Below are positions 32,267-40,835 of a stretch of DNA of 43,829 bases, piece after piece. The DNA is taken from the NCBI RefSeq assembly GCF_003710825.1, contig NZ_RHHQ01000016.1:1-43829 (forward strand), given 5' to 3'. A program made the position numbers and the translations under genes. The notes under the pieces are model-generated. The model ran no database searches, had not been told where the DNA came from, and was given only the letters and a program-made list of their open reading frames with translations. The DNA is from Brevibacillus fluminis. Lineage in GTDB: Bacteria > Bacillota > Bacilli > Brevibacillales > Brevibacillaceae. Each line of letters begins with the position of its first letter. The first letter of the stretch is position 1.

Positions 32267-33136
32267 ATGGACTTCTATTTTGTAGATGTTTTTGCGAAAG
32301 AAAAATATCAAGGCAATCAGCTGGCGGTGTTAGTACCCGATAGAGAGCTTTCAACTGCTGAAATGCAGCAAATTGCAAGGGAGATTAATTTTTCGGAAAT
32401 AACCTACATCTTGTCTGGCAAAAAAGAAAATGGGGGATATGATGTCAGAATTTTTACCCCTGATAGTGAGATTCCTTTTGCAGGGCATCCTACACTCGGA
32501 ACGGCATATATAATTAACAAGATAATAGAAAGAGGTGTAGAAACGAAAATTATTTTAAATCTTGAAGTAGGTCAAATACCTGTTTCAATAAACGGTGATA
32601 ACCTTATAATGAGCCAAAATGAGCCGTCATTTGGAATGATAATAAAGGAGACAGATGTTATAGCCAATGTTCTTACTATCAAACAGGAAGACATTCGGAC
32701 AGATTATCCGATTCAATTGGTCTCTACAGGATTGCCTTGCATCATTGTACCCCTAAAATCAGTTGATGCTGTGATGAAATGTTCAATCAATCATAATCAA
32801 TTTAGCCACTTTACTAAGAATTATTATAAATGTAATCTATTGGTTTTTTCCGAAGAAGGAGAAAGTGAATTCCGTGCGCGTGTATTTATGGATAACACCG
32901 GTTTCTTAGAAGATCCGGCAACCGGCAGTGCAAATGGAAATCTGGCAGGTTATCTTCTTGAGTATAATTTTTTCAGTAAAAATAAAATTGAGTATAGCGT
33001 TAATCAAGGGTATGGGGTCAATCGCCCTTCTCGAATCAATGTAATGGCAGAGAAGACAGATGGAAAATTTCATATTCATGTCGGGGGAAAAGTACACTTG
33101 GTTGCAAAAGGAGAATGGTTTATAGGGGGAAATTAA
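32267..33136 (+). CDS. PhzF-family isomerase-like protein
   Basis: A 289-residue protein of the PhzF/diaminopimelate-epimerase fold. The family start DFYFVDVFAKEKYQGNQLAV is present, as are the catalytic Glu in NFSEITYIL, the first-half motif PFAGHPTLGTA and the second-half motif EDPATGSANGNLAGY. PhzF isomerises a dihydro-anthranilate in phenazine synthesis, but most homologues outside that pathway have unknown substrates, and no phenazine genes are here. I start at ATG 32267 (AAAGG upstream); the longer in-frame extension runs through relics of other genes. The upstream sequence is a patchwork, so its promoter may be borrowed. Confidence 0.9.
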   Translation: MDFYFVDVFAKEKYQGNQLAVLVPDRELSTAEMQQIAREINFSEITYILSGKKENGGYDVRIFTPDSEIPFAGHPTLGTAYIINKIIERGVETKIILNLEVGQIPVSINGDNLIMSQNEPSFGMIIKETDVIANVLTIKQEDIRTDYPIQLVSTGLPCIIVPLKSVDAVMKCSINHNQFSHFTKNYYKCNLLVFSEEGESEFRARVFMDNTGFLEDPATGSANGNLAGYLLEYNFFSKNKIEYSVNQGYGVNRPSRINVMAEKTDGKFHIHVGGKVHLVAKGEWFIGGN

Positions 33137-33396
33137 TGAAAAAGAAAAATGTAATGTTATTACTCTGCGATGCTTATGATTTTATCATTTGTTATTCCTA
33201 ATGCCCAAGCCGGAAGAAAAGACAGCAGATCCTGTTGAGCCGTATTATTAAAGTGGACTGCATCGGTTCGTTAACCGGAGACCTAGCTGTTAATGGTGAA
33301 TCCGGTTCAAATTCGGTAAAAGTGCATCTTGAAGAGCGTAACAAAATGGCGGTTTGTTATGTAAACAGAACCATTATAAGAGAACAAAGTATTTAA
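33136..33396 (+). pseudogene. Small secreted Cys-containing protein, frameshifted
   Basis: ATG directly at the PhzF stop opens KKKNVMLLL. Another frame continues the signal peptide (MLMILSFVIPNAQA) to a stop, and a third gives SRIIKVDCIGSLTGDLAVNG, then SVKVHLEERNKMAVCYVNRT to stop. Joined, these make a signal peptide and a mature domain with two Cys, about 85 residues. At least two frameshifts exist. Family unknown. Confidence 0.45.
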
Positions 33397-33936
33397 AATT
33401 GGGGGTAAAGAGGCTACGCAAATAAGGGACTTATTCGCGTAGTATTTTGGAGAACAACTGAGAAAGCGCCGGACGTTTAATCCGAGATCGTCATTACCTC
33501 GCTTCATTTGACTTGATGTCGGACAATGCCAAATAAGGTTTTTTTGACAACTACTATTGTTTAGAGCTTGTATTCCTTCTTTTCCTGTCCATGGCCGGTT
33601 TATATAAAGTTTATAAAGTTTTCGGAATACCACGTTTCTGGATAAAAGGATTTTAAGCAACGAAGTGGGCATCAATGCTGTTTTGTGACTCTAACCATCC
33701 ATCACACTTGATAATTATACATAATAACTATTATTGATACTTTCCTTGTGTTACTAATTTTTGAAGAGGGGAAAAAATACTTTCATTTCCTGCATATCCG
33801 GTATTTGAATCGCTATGATGGGACCTTTGCAATCAGGCTTATTAAAAAACATTTTGTTGACTGGGTACCATCTATGATTGTGTTGTAATATCACTTGGTG
33901 CAGTTATTTGATTAAATGAAGAAAGGATAACACTAA
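33397..33936. other. 540-base gap, one repeat, no supported gene
   Basis: A minus-strand frame (33307-33675) lacks a ribosome binding site and recognisable motifs. The only identified structure is the AT repeat at 33713. The last bases carry the ribosome binding site of the thioesterase (AGAAAGGAT). Confidence 0.4.
33713..33750. repeat. Short dispersed AT repeat, copy 3
   Basis: GATAATTATACATAATAACT followed by ATTATTGATA; then GAGGGGAAAAAAT, comparable with GAGGGGCCAAAAT after copy 1. Copies 1 and 3 may therefore be longer related units of about 100 bases. Confidence 0.5.
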
Positions 33937-34374
33937 ATGAACAAGCTTCTAATGCGCTATCGAAAAACGATAACAGGTGGAATTCAAGCATCACCCGTAG
34001 AACAACTGCTGGGCATAAAACCTATAACCATTGACCCTGGTCAAGTCCTGTTTGAGATGGAGGCGACCGAGATTCACTCAAATCCCCAAGGAACACTAAA
34101 TGGAGGCATAACAAGTACGCTTGCAGACATTGCGATGGGTGTAGCTTTCGGGACGACCCTTCTACCGGAGGAGAGCTTTACGACAATTGAATTAAAAATC
34201 AACTTTTTGAAACCAGTTTGGAATGGTACGATCCGGGCAGAAGCGAAGGTGATGAAGAAGGGACAAACCGTTGGATTCATTGATTGTAGTGTATTTGACG
34301 AAAATCAAAGTCTTGTGGCCTTTGCAACAAGTACTTGTATGATCCTTCGAGGAGTTAAAGCAAAGGGAAGATAA
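33937..34374 (+). CDS. PaaI-type hotdog thioesterase
   Basis: A 145-residue single-domain hotdog protein. The helix motif GTLNGGITSTLADIAMGVAF holds the conserved region around the catalytic Asp/Glu of PaaI thioesterases, and ELKINFLKPVWNGTIRAEAK is the typical central strand pair. These enzymes hydrolyse acyl-CoA esters in the cytoplasm as tetramers. The family often has HGG where NGG stands here, so the general-base environment may differ slightly. A single gene with its own AGAAAGGAT site; an IS3 element lies 90 bases downstream on the other strand. Substrate unknown. Confidence 0.88.
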   Translation: MNKLLMRYRKTITGGIQASPVEQLLGIKPITIDPGQVLFEMEATEIHSNPQGTLNGGITSTLADIAMGVAFGTTLLPEESFTTIELKINFLKPVWNGTIRAEAKVMKKGQTVGFIDCSVFDENQSLVAFATSTCMILRGVKAKGR

Positions 34375-34464
34375 CATAGGACAAACTTCGGCACGATTCA
34401 ACTTTTGAAATATACATTTGAAAAAATGTGATAGATTAGGAAAATAAGGGTCTTTGGATTTTAG

Positions 34465-35689
34465 TGTGGAGACAAAATCAAAACATTTCACTTAAAAATC
34501 GGATGACTGGTTGTTTAGTTTCGTTTGAATGCGAATTGAGTTACAGTAATGAATGTAGTCTTGAAGAATCTGTACAACGATGGACGTCGTCGTACAGGTA
34601 AAATTGTCGAGATAGAACGTTTCAGACTTTAGTGTGGAATGAAACGACTCGATGGGGGCATTATCAGCGGGCGTACCCTTGCGGGACATGCTCATGGTAA
34701 TGCCTTTTCCCTTTACTGCTGCTTGATACACCTGAGACATATAAACGCTGCCTTGATCAGTATGCAACATCATACCAGGTTGATCCGGCACCTGGTATAG
34801 CGTATTGAGGACAAACGATGTGTCTTGTTTGTCAGAAATACTGTATGCCACAATCTCACCGTTGTACAAGTCCATAATGCTCGATAAATATAAAAGTTTG
34901 CTTCCATAAGGTAAATAAGTAATGTCGGTCACTAATTTCTGCAGTGGGGCATTTGCGTGAAAGTGCCGCAGCAGGAGATGGTCTGCTACATAAGAAGGTT
35001 GACCTGTTGCCATGCGTTTCTTCACCCTTACTCGGCATTGCAGCTGTTCACGCTGCATGATACGTTGTACTTTTTTATGATTAAACAGCATTTCGGTTCG
35101 CATTAGTGCTGTAATCTTTCTTTACCCGTAACGGAACTTATGTTGAACACAGAGTTTCCGAATCTTTTTCACAACCAAATCCTCGTTTCTTTCCCCGTAT
35201 GCAGCTTTCCAACGGTAGTATGTAGAGCGAGGGATACCAAGCCACGTGCAAGCTTGGCTCACACTAACTTGCCCACGAATGGACGTTATCCAGGACTTCT
35301 GGTGACACCTCCTTTCCCACTCCTCTAACTTTTTTAAAACATTCAGTTGTTGTTTAAGAAAACGATTCTCTGCTTTGATTTGTTCAAGTTCAGAGTCGTA
35401 TGTCGGCCCCTTGCCAAAGCTATACTGCTTTCCCACAGGCTGTTGAAGACGATGTGCGTCTCCGCTACGATACCAGCGCATCCACTGTTGAATTTGGGTC
35501 TTACTATTAATGTTTAGTTCCTGCATAATCTGCTTTTTGGTGACGCCTGCAAGACGCATTTCAATTGCTTTCATTTTAATTTCTACGGGATAACTAACTG
35601 TTGTTGCCAACGTAAAAACACCTCCAAGGTTGTCCGCATATCTTACGACATGGTTGTTTTCTCTTGAAGGTGTTTTGATTTGTCTCACA
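34465..35689 (-). mobile_element. IS3-family (IS150 group) insertion sequence
   Basis: About 1225 bases bounded by imperfect inverted repeats: TGTGGAGACAAAATCAAAAC at 34465 and, on the other strand, TGTGAGACAAATCAAAAC starting at 35689. One transposase gene occupies the whole length. A three-base target duplication could not be confirmed because the exact tips are ambiguous by one or two bases. Confidence 0.8.
34492..35610 (-). pseudogene. IS3 transposase (OrfA and OrfB regions), nonsense-mutated
   Basis: The start is TTG 35610 after GGAGGTG. The first 100 residues are the helix-turn-helix/leucine-zipper OrfA (YPVEIKMKAIEMRLAGVTKK). This continues without a frame change into the OrfB start (VSVSQACTWLGIPRSTYYRW) and the rve integrase with DDE residues in VTDITYLP, LHTDQGSVY and NAPIESFHSTLKSE. 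At 35122-35124 a TAA replaces the Tyr codon expected in RYGYRKITALM; both sides stay in the same frame, so one base change would restore it. The C-terminus after NNQSSDF is slightly short. OrfA and OrfB being in one frame is itself unusual, since IS3 elements normally use a -1 shift. Confidence 0.88.
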
Positions 35690-35731
35690 TTACGGAGGCA
35701 GTCCCCTAATTTAGCGGCTTTTTTAATTTAT

Positions 35732-35771
35732 CGGTACAAGTTCTTGCCCCAAGTCAAGGACTTGTACCGAT
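35732..35771. repeat. Perfect-like hairpin TCGGTACAAGT
   Basis: TCGGTACAAGTTCTTG and CAAGGACTTGTACCGA pair with one mismatch around CCCCAAGT. No T tract follows on either strand, so it is not an ordinary terminator. It may be an operator or a mobile-element end. Confidence 0.5.
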
Positions 35772-35810
35772 TGCCGATATGCCATTTCTTTGCAGAATGA
35801 AAAGCGAAAA

Positions 35811-35840
35811 AGGGAGGAAAGGGAGGAAAGGGAGGAAATA
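35811..35840 (+). repeat. Tandem 9-base repeat GGGAGGAAA
   Basis: Three consecutive units of GGGAGGAAA follow a similar AAAAA run. It resembles repeated ribosome binding sites and no start codon uses it. Confidence 0.6.
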
Positions 35841-35966
35841 TTTTTCATGCTCCGATATAGGTGCTTTTAATCCAGATCTTAGCATTGAAATTGGCGGAGA
35901 TTCATTACGGCATTGTAAAGGGAGGATAATTTTCAACTCTTAACTGCTCAATGTCATTCAGTTGAT

Positions 35967-36036
35967 GAAAATTGGTATGCTGAAAAACATTAAAAGTGGT
36001 ACTTACTAAAGCCAAATTTATCATGCTACTATGATC
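35967..36036 (+). repeat. Relic copy of the MocR control region
   Basis: AATTGGTATG, 24 bases, AGTGGTACTTA and a downstream TTTATCATGCTA align with 31716-31785 and 40729-40795. No mocR or MFS coding sequence adjoins it. Confidence 0.65.
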
Positions 36037-36458
36037 TAACGGTATGGATGCAGCACCCTAAGAAGATCAATGGCTATGAGAAAGTTAAAGCTTCTTGGAA
36101 TGACTAGATAAGATTTCAAACAGATCAGACCACCCATTTATAGCTGGAGGGGAATTGTATGAACAAAATACAAGAGCTTGTAGAATTACATGAATCAAAT
36201 GAGCTTTTTAGTTAGGAAATGTCTGGATTTGTCTTCTGCGTTGTCTAAGGAGAAAGAGGGGTTAACAGTTCGGGCAAAAGCCAACATATAAAGCGGTGCA
36301 AGCGGAACTTTCGTCCTTGGATTGATTGATTAAAGCCTAATTCTAGCCACTGTAGCGCAAATAAAAGCTCCATCAAACCTGATTGCGTGTTCTAGGCTTA
36401 CAAGTTGTGAAAATCTGCAGGAAATGGGGGTTATTCGAGTGTAATGAAAGGGGATAAC

Positions 36459-37379
36459 ATGAATGCCACGGTTTCAAATAAAATAACCATACTCTCTTAC
36501 ACGGTTGCCATTTCATTTGTTGTCTTAATGATTGCTGCATCGGTACTGTTACATAATCAGGAGCTCATTTTACCAGAAGTTGCGGCGATGGCCGTTGCCA
36601 TGTGGGTCTACCGGGAACCAGGGTGGATCAGGCGATCATCTACCATTTTCATCGCGCCAACAGTAACTGCTGTCATAGGACTAGTGTTGAATCAACTCCA
36701 GATTGCTTATATAGTAAAAGTTATCCTCACTCTAATGCTGATAATGCTCTTTTTGCGAACGATTCGCTCCAACTTGGCACCGTCTATCGCAACGGGGATA
36801 CTGCCACTCGCGATAGACACGGACGAGTGGTCATTTGTAGTAATTGTTTTTATTTTCACAATCACATTGATGATCGGTGTTCTGATCTTTGGATTAAATA
36901 AAGGCCTTGCAAAAAAGGGGAGTATACAGTATAGATACATGCTCGTATTTCTTGCCCTCTCTTTTTGCTGGATTGGTGTATGCTGGGTCTCTGGCTATCA
37001 GCAGATCGCAGTGATCCCGCCTATTTATGTTGTTGTTTTTGAGTCCCTTCAGAAGCCAAAGTACAATGGACAGATGGCGTTGAAGCAAGGGCTAGCGCTG
37101 ACCTTATCCGTCACGATTGGTGCACTAGTATTTTTTAGAATCGAATTGTGGGTCTTTGCTGCACTGGTCGACATGATCCTGATGCTAGCGCTATCCCACG
37201 TTTTTCGTGTCCGTATCCCTGCGATCTACGCCTTCCCTTTGCTGACGTTTGTTTTCCCTGAAGAACAAGTCATGAGATTACCACTCGTTACACTTGCTGC
37301 ATGTTTGTTTATGTTTACCTCCGTGCTGCTATACAAAAAGGTTGAACTGAAGCGAACCTCAAAAGGTGAGTCCATATGA
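36459..37379 (+). CDS. Multi-pass membrane protein, unknown role
   Basis: A 306-residue integral membrane protein with about nine or ten hydrophobic helices (TVAISFVVLMIAASVLLHNQ; AAMAVAMWVYREPGWIRRSS; IAPTVTAVIGLVLNQL; and so on) and a short positively charged tail. Repeated features in the two halves (EVAAMAVAMWVYREPGWIRR with LSFCWIGVCWVSGYQ later, and two IxP turns) suggest an internal duplication, somewhat like HPP or FUSC-type proteins, but I do not assign a family. The start is ATG 36459 with AAAGGGGATAAC upstream; 36444 lies inside that site. Its last codons overlap the next gene by ATGA, so they are coupled. Confidence 0.75.
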   Translation: MNATVSNKITILSYTVAISFVVLMIAASVLLHNQELILPEVAAMAVAMWVYREPGWIRRSSTIFIAPTVTAVIGLVLNQLQIAYIVKVILTLMLIMLFLRTIRSNLAPSIATGILPLAIDTDEWSFVVIVFIFTITLMIGVLIFGLNKGLAKKGSIQYRYMLVFLALSFCWIGVCWVSGYQQIAVIPPIYVVVFESLQKPKYNGQMALKQGLALTLSVTIGALVFFRIELWVFAALVDMILMLALSHVFRVRIPAIYAFPLLTFVFPEEQVMRLPLVTLAACLFMFTSVLLYKKVELKRTSKGESI

Positions 37380-37900
37380 ATTTCAATATCAATGATGCCT
37401 TCGTGATGTTGGACCGTACGCCAAAAACATTGGAATGTCTCTTATCCGGTCTAACGAAGGGGTGGCTTCATAGCCATGAAGGGGAAGGAACCTGGACCCC
37501 GGTCGAAGTGGTTGAACACCTAATTGAAGCGGAAAAATATAACTGGGTCCCTCGATTATAAACAATTCTTTCCGATGGGGAGAAAAACACTTCCCCGCTT
37601 TTGACCGCTTTTCATTTGAAGCACCAATCCGAAAGAAGGGTAGAAGAAGCATTATCCGAGTTCAATCGCATCCGAATGGAGAGCCTGTCTTATCTCAGGC
37701 TGATCGCTAATCCAGACTTTAATCTGGAGCAGAGCGGTTTGCATCTTGAATTCGGCGTTGTTCGAATAAGCGAGCTACTCTCCGCGTGGGTCGTTCATGA
37801 TCTGACGCATATCGCACAAATTGTTCGGGTGTTGGCGGAAAGATACCGGGCCGACGTTGGACAATGGAAAGCTTATTTAGGCATATTAAATAAGAAATAA
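37376..37900 (+). pseudogene. DinB-family protein with nonsense codon
   Basis: The first part (GEGTWTPVEVVEHLIEAEKY with the first His) and last part (SAWVVHDLTHIAQIVRVLAE with HDLTH) belong to one DinB four-helix protein of about 174 residues. They are in the same frame but separated by TAA at 37559, where KTILSDGE is expected. A short stretch after it (KHFPAFDRF in another frame) indicates two compensating shifts as well. It overlaps the membrane protein stop by four bases. Confidence 0.75.
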
Positions 37901-37944
37901 TCTTCTTCTATCGGAAAATATCGGAGTTAAAGGGGAATAGGAAT

Positions 37945-38778
37945 ATGATATATGGCCTGATTGCGGCACTTTGTTTTGGTTTATCTGACTTTGTGGTTAC
38001 TCAGGCTACCAGAAAGCTTCAGACATTACCTGCGCTTTTCTGGATTCAGTTGATTGCTTCATTGTTGCTAGGAGGGTATGTATTCATGCAATCCCCACAC
38101 ATAGGAGGAAATCCAGTTTTGTGGGTTGGGGCAGCAGGCATCAGCATCGTGAATTTCGCTGGAACATTATTATTATATCGAGCATTTCAGAAAGGAACGT
38201 TATCCATCGTATCCCCAATCGGCTCCGGATTTGCTGTTGTGACAGCTATTCTCGCCTTTATTGGTGGGGAACGGCTTCCGTTTAATTCAATTATTGGAGT
38301 CATTTTGTTGATTCTTGGGGTTATAACGGTAACCCGCTCGAGTAAGAGTGATCGCCAACAAGCCACGTTGTCCGGAGTTCCAGAGGCAGCAATAGCCTCT
38401 ATCTGCATCGGCTTCTACTTCTGGGCAGTTGGATATATTACCCCCTATCTCGGTGTTATTCTTCCCGTACTCATCACTCGAGTCATACAATTTTTCTGTG
38501 CCTTAGTGCTATTGCGAACCCAAAAGATCAGACTTCCCAAGATAACCCTTCCCACCGGTTTTATTTTGATTGTGGCAGCTCTACTGGATTCAGGGGCGTT
38601 GCTCTCCTTCAATCAGGGACAATCCCACGCTTATACGACAAGCACAACTGCACTTACTTCATTATATAGTGTCGTCACCATACTCATGGCAGGTGTGTTA
38701 TTAAAAGAAAGGCTAGCGAAAAGTCAGTGGATTGGCATTTCCATCATTCTTCTCGGTGTCATTTCGGTAAGCTTTTAG
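37945..38778 (+). CDS. DMT/EamA-family transporter
   Basis: A 277-residue ten-helix drug/metabolite transporter with two EamA repeats: GLIAALCFGLSDFVVTQATR at the start and GVPEAAIASICIGFYFWAVG in the middle. The first half ends ERLPFNSIIGVILLILGVIT and the second ends ERLAKSQWIGISIILLGVIS, the typical E-rL...G...ILLGV signature. It sits in the inner membrane, likely exporting a metabolite or amino acid. AAAGGGGAATAGG precedes ATG. The Nudix gene follows within 15 bases, so an operon is likely. Substrate unknown. Confidence 0.9.
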   Translation: MIYGLIAALCFGLSDFVVTQATRKLQTLPALFWIQLIASLLLGGYVFMQSPHIGGNPVLWVGAAGISIVNFAGTLLLYRAFQKGTLSIVSPIGSGFAVVTAILAFIGGERLPFNSIIGVILLILGVITVTRSSKSDRQQATLSGVPEAAIASICIGFYFWAVGYITPYLGVILPVLITRVIQFFCALVLLRTQKIRLPKITLPTGFILIVAALLDSGALLSFNQGQSHAYTTSTTALTSLYSVVTILMAGVLLKERLAKSQWIGISIILLGVISVSF

Positions 38779-38792
38779 AAAGGGTATGTGAG

Positions 38793-39217
38793 ATGAAAAG
38801 AGTCGATATCGTTTATTCTTTAATCATCGATCCGACAAACACAACAATATTAATGGTTCAAAACATTGGAGTGATTGCTGGACTCTTCCTGGAGGTAAAG
38901 TTGAGCCCAATGAAACGCTGGAAGAAGCTGCGGTTCGTGAAGCTATGAAAGAGACGGGTTTACATATACGGATAACTGGAATCGTAGCCTTAAATGAGTA
39001 TCGAATAAAGGATACTTCAGAGCACGGCGTATGTGTTACTTTCAAATCTTGTATTATCGACGGCGTTGAAACCATCACAAGACCCGAAGAGATTAAAAAT
39101 ATATCATGGATTCGTGTTGAACAGGCCGATGCGCTAATGCCATTTTACAAAGAGGGTCTGAAAGAAATCGTAAGGAAAAATGTGCAAGTGACCTATTTTG
39201 ATGAAGGAAGCTTTTGA
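38793..39217 (+). pseudogene. Nudix hydrolase with a one-base deletion
   Basis: RVDIVYSLIIDPTNTTILMV, QNIG and then, one frame over, SDCWTLPGGKVEPNETLEEA and AVREAMKETGL complete a Nudix box; the second half (ITGIVALNEYRIKDTSEHGV) continues to the stop. Adding one base at about 38869 restores a 142-residue protein. The Nudix consensus REUxEExGU reads REAMKETGL, with Lys at one position usually Glu. It could be a recent pseudogene or a sequencing error. Confidence 0.8.
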
Positions 39218-39228
39218 TTCCACCGAAA

Positions 39229-39262
39229 GTGAAGGAAGGGCGAAACGTCCTTCCTTTTTTCG
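39229..39262 (+). terminator. Intrinsic terminator of the DMT/Nudix unit
   Basis: AAGGAAGGGCG and CGTCCTTCCTT form a tight stem with a GAAA-like loop and six T follow. Confidence 0.88.
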
Positions 39263-39312
39263 CATGTAAGCTTTAGATGACAATGTAATAGATGTAACGC
39301 AGATCCGCATAG

Positions 39313-40704
39313 TTAGATAAATTGTGCAAGCGTTTGAACCCCTTCAGTAATCTGCGACTCTGTAACATTGCCAAACCCCATGATAAGGCTCTCGTTATAC
39401 TTATCTTTGCAGATGGTATATCGTTCTGCTGGATATACTTTGATATTATGCTCTTCAAGCTGAATAGCTGTCAGGAGACCAGCGTTTCGGCCAGGCCATG
39501 TAGCAATAAGGTGCAAGCCCGCGGCATCACCGGATATTTTCACTTTATTTCCGAATGTTTCAGTCAGGGCAGAAATAAGATGAGTTCGTCTTTTACCGTA
39601 GATTCGTTTCATCCGCAAAATATGACGTTCTAGATGACCTTCGTTCATAAAACGGGCCAAAGTCAATTGTAGCAAGGTAGAACATTGCATATCAGCCATA
39701 CGCTTTAGTTGTACTATTGGGTCTACCAGTTCTTGTGGAGCGACAATAAAACCTAACCGTAGTGAAGGGTACATATTTTTGCTAAACGTTCCCACATAGA
39801 TAACCCGTTCGGAATCAAGCTCTCGGAGGGCGTGAATGGGCATTCCACCATAACGGAATTCACTATCATAATCATCTTCGATGATATAGCTTCCCGTGGT
39901 CCGGGCATAATCCAACAATTGAATGCGTCTGCTGATCGACAGGATACTTCCAAAAGGAAACTGATGTGACGGTGTGACAAAGAGACATTTTGGCTGCTCA
40001 CGTGCTGGGAGCCTATCTACACATAGCCCATGTTCATCGACTGGTACAGGAATTATTCGGGCACTCGTCGAAGCGAAAATGTCATGAATAAACGTAGCCG
40101 TAGGATCTTCAATGGCGACAGCATCATTCGGCTTTAACAACAGCTTGCTCAATATGGAAAATGCTTGGGTTGCTCCGGACGTAACAATGACTTGTGATGG
40201 AACACAGTGAAAGCCTTTAATTTTGAGAAGATGCTGACAAATGGATTGTCTAAGCGGCAGACAACCTGCGATATCTTCCTGGTAACCAAATGCAGAATAG
40301 GGAGCATCGTTGTATACGTCAAGTGAGGCTCTCTTCCATTTCTGAAGTGGAACATGCTCAAGCGCCGGGAAACTTGGACGGAAATCAATTTTGTTCAAAT
40401 GATCAGAGTCCACAAGAGAAGAAAGCTCATTCGTTGCACTTACATCTACGAATTGTATATGAAACGGCCTGCTTTTTCCGATATCCTTTACAAAGGTACC
40501 TGAACCTTGACGTCCTTCCAAATAACCTTCAGCCATTAGCTGCTCATATACCTCAACGATAAGAGCACGTGAAACCCCCAGTTCCTTTGCTAGATCTCGG
40601 GTTGAGGGGAGGGGACTTCCCTCCTTGTAACCTCCTTGAAAGATTCGATCTCTTATTAAAGAGTACACCCGTCTTGTTTTCGTTTCATTTTGTTCCGTTT
40701 TCAT
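39313..40704 (-). CDS. MocR-type regulator (GntR helix plus aminotransferase fold)
   Basis: A 463-residue MocR/GabR/PdxR-subfamily protein. The N-terminal GntR winged helix (LIRDRIFQGGYKEGSPLPST, RDLAKELGVSRALIVEVYEQ) is fused through a linker to a fold-type I aminotransferase domain. That domain contains YQEDIAGCLPLRQSICQHLL, then IIEDDYDSEFRYGG with the PLP-binding Asp, and GTFSKNMYPSLRLGF with the Schiff-base Lys. Such proteins use PLP as a sensor. AAGGAGA precedes ATG. It is divergent from the MFS transporter across a 131-base region with GGTA direct repeats, so it probably controls that transporter. The same control region is found as relics at 31716 and 35967. Confidence 0.93.
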   Translation of the reverse strand: MKTEQNETKTRRVYSLIRDRIFQGGYKEGSPLPSTRDLAKELGVSRALIVEVYEQLMAEGYLEGRQGSGTFVKDIGKSRPFHIQFVDVSATNELSSLVDSDHLNKIDFRPSFPALEHVPLQKWKRASLDVYNDAPYSAFGYQEDIAGCLPLRQSICQHLLKIKGFHCVPSQVIVTSGATQAFSILSKLLLKPNDAVAIEDPTATFIHDIFASTSARIIPVPVDEHGLCVDRLPAREQPKCLFVTPSHQFPFGSILSISRRIQLLDYARTTGSYIIEDDYDSEFRYGGMPIHALRELDSERVIYVGTFSKNMYPSLRLGFIVAPQELVDPIVQLKRMADMQCSTLLQLTLARFMNEGHLERHILRMKRIYGKRRTHLISALTETFGNKVKISGDAAGLHLIATWPGRNAGLLTAIQLEEHNIKVYPAERYTICKDKYNESLIMGFGNVTESQITEGVQTLAQFI

Positions 40705-40728
40705 TTAATGTGTCTCCTTCTGGAGTTT

Positions 40729-40795
40729 GAATTGGTATGGTCAAATAGATATAAAGTGGTACTATTGATAACCAATTTATCATGTTATCATGAGT
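40729..40795. promoter_or_regulatory. MocR/MFS divergent control region
   Basis: Direct repeats TTGGTATG and AGTGGTACT start 24 bases apart, and TTTATCATGTTATCATGA follows, with two TATCAT boxes suitable as -10. GabR-type regulators bind direct repeats of similar ATACCA sequence. Conservation of exactly these blocks in the two relic copies supports their importance. Confidence 0.6.
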
Positions 40796-40835
40796 CATGC
40801 CAGTATAAATTCAATATAGAAGGAAGCTAGCATTC

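Larger units (their letters stand above)
35690..36458. other. Repeat-rich gap with a gene-start relic
   Basis: This stretch holds a 16-base inverted repeat (35732-35771), a GGGAGGAAA tandem repeat, a third copy of the MocR control region (35967-36036) and a relic starting at ATG 36160 after GGAGGGG. The relic reads MNKIQELVELHESNELFS and then stops. No intact gene is present. Confidence 0.5.

Noticed and set aside
35140..35328. 62-codon plus-strand ORF within IS3
   Set aside because: Antisense shadow of the transposase.
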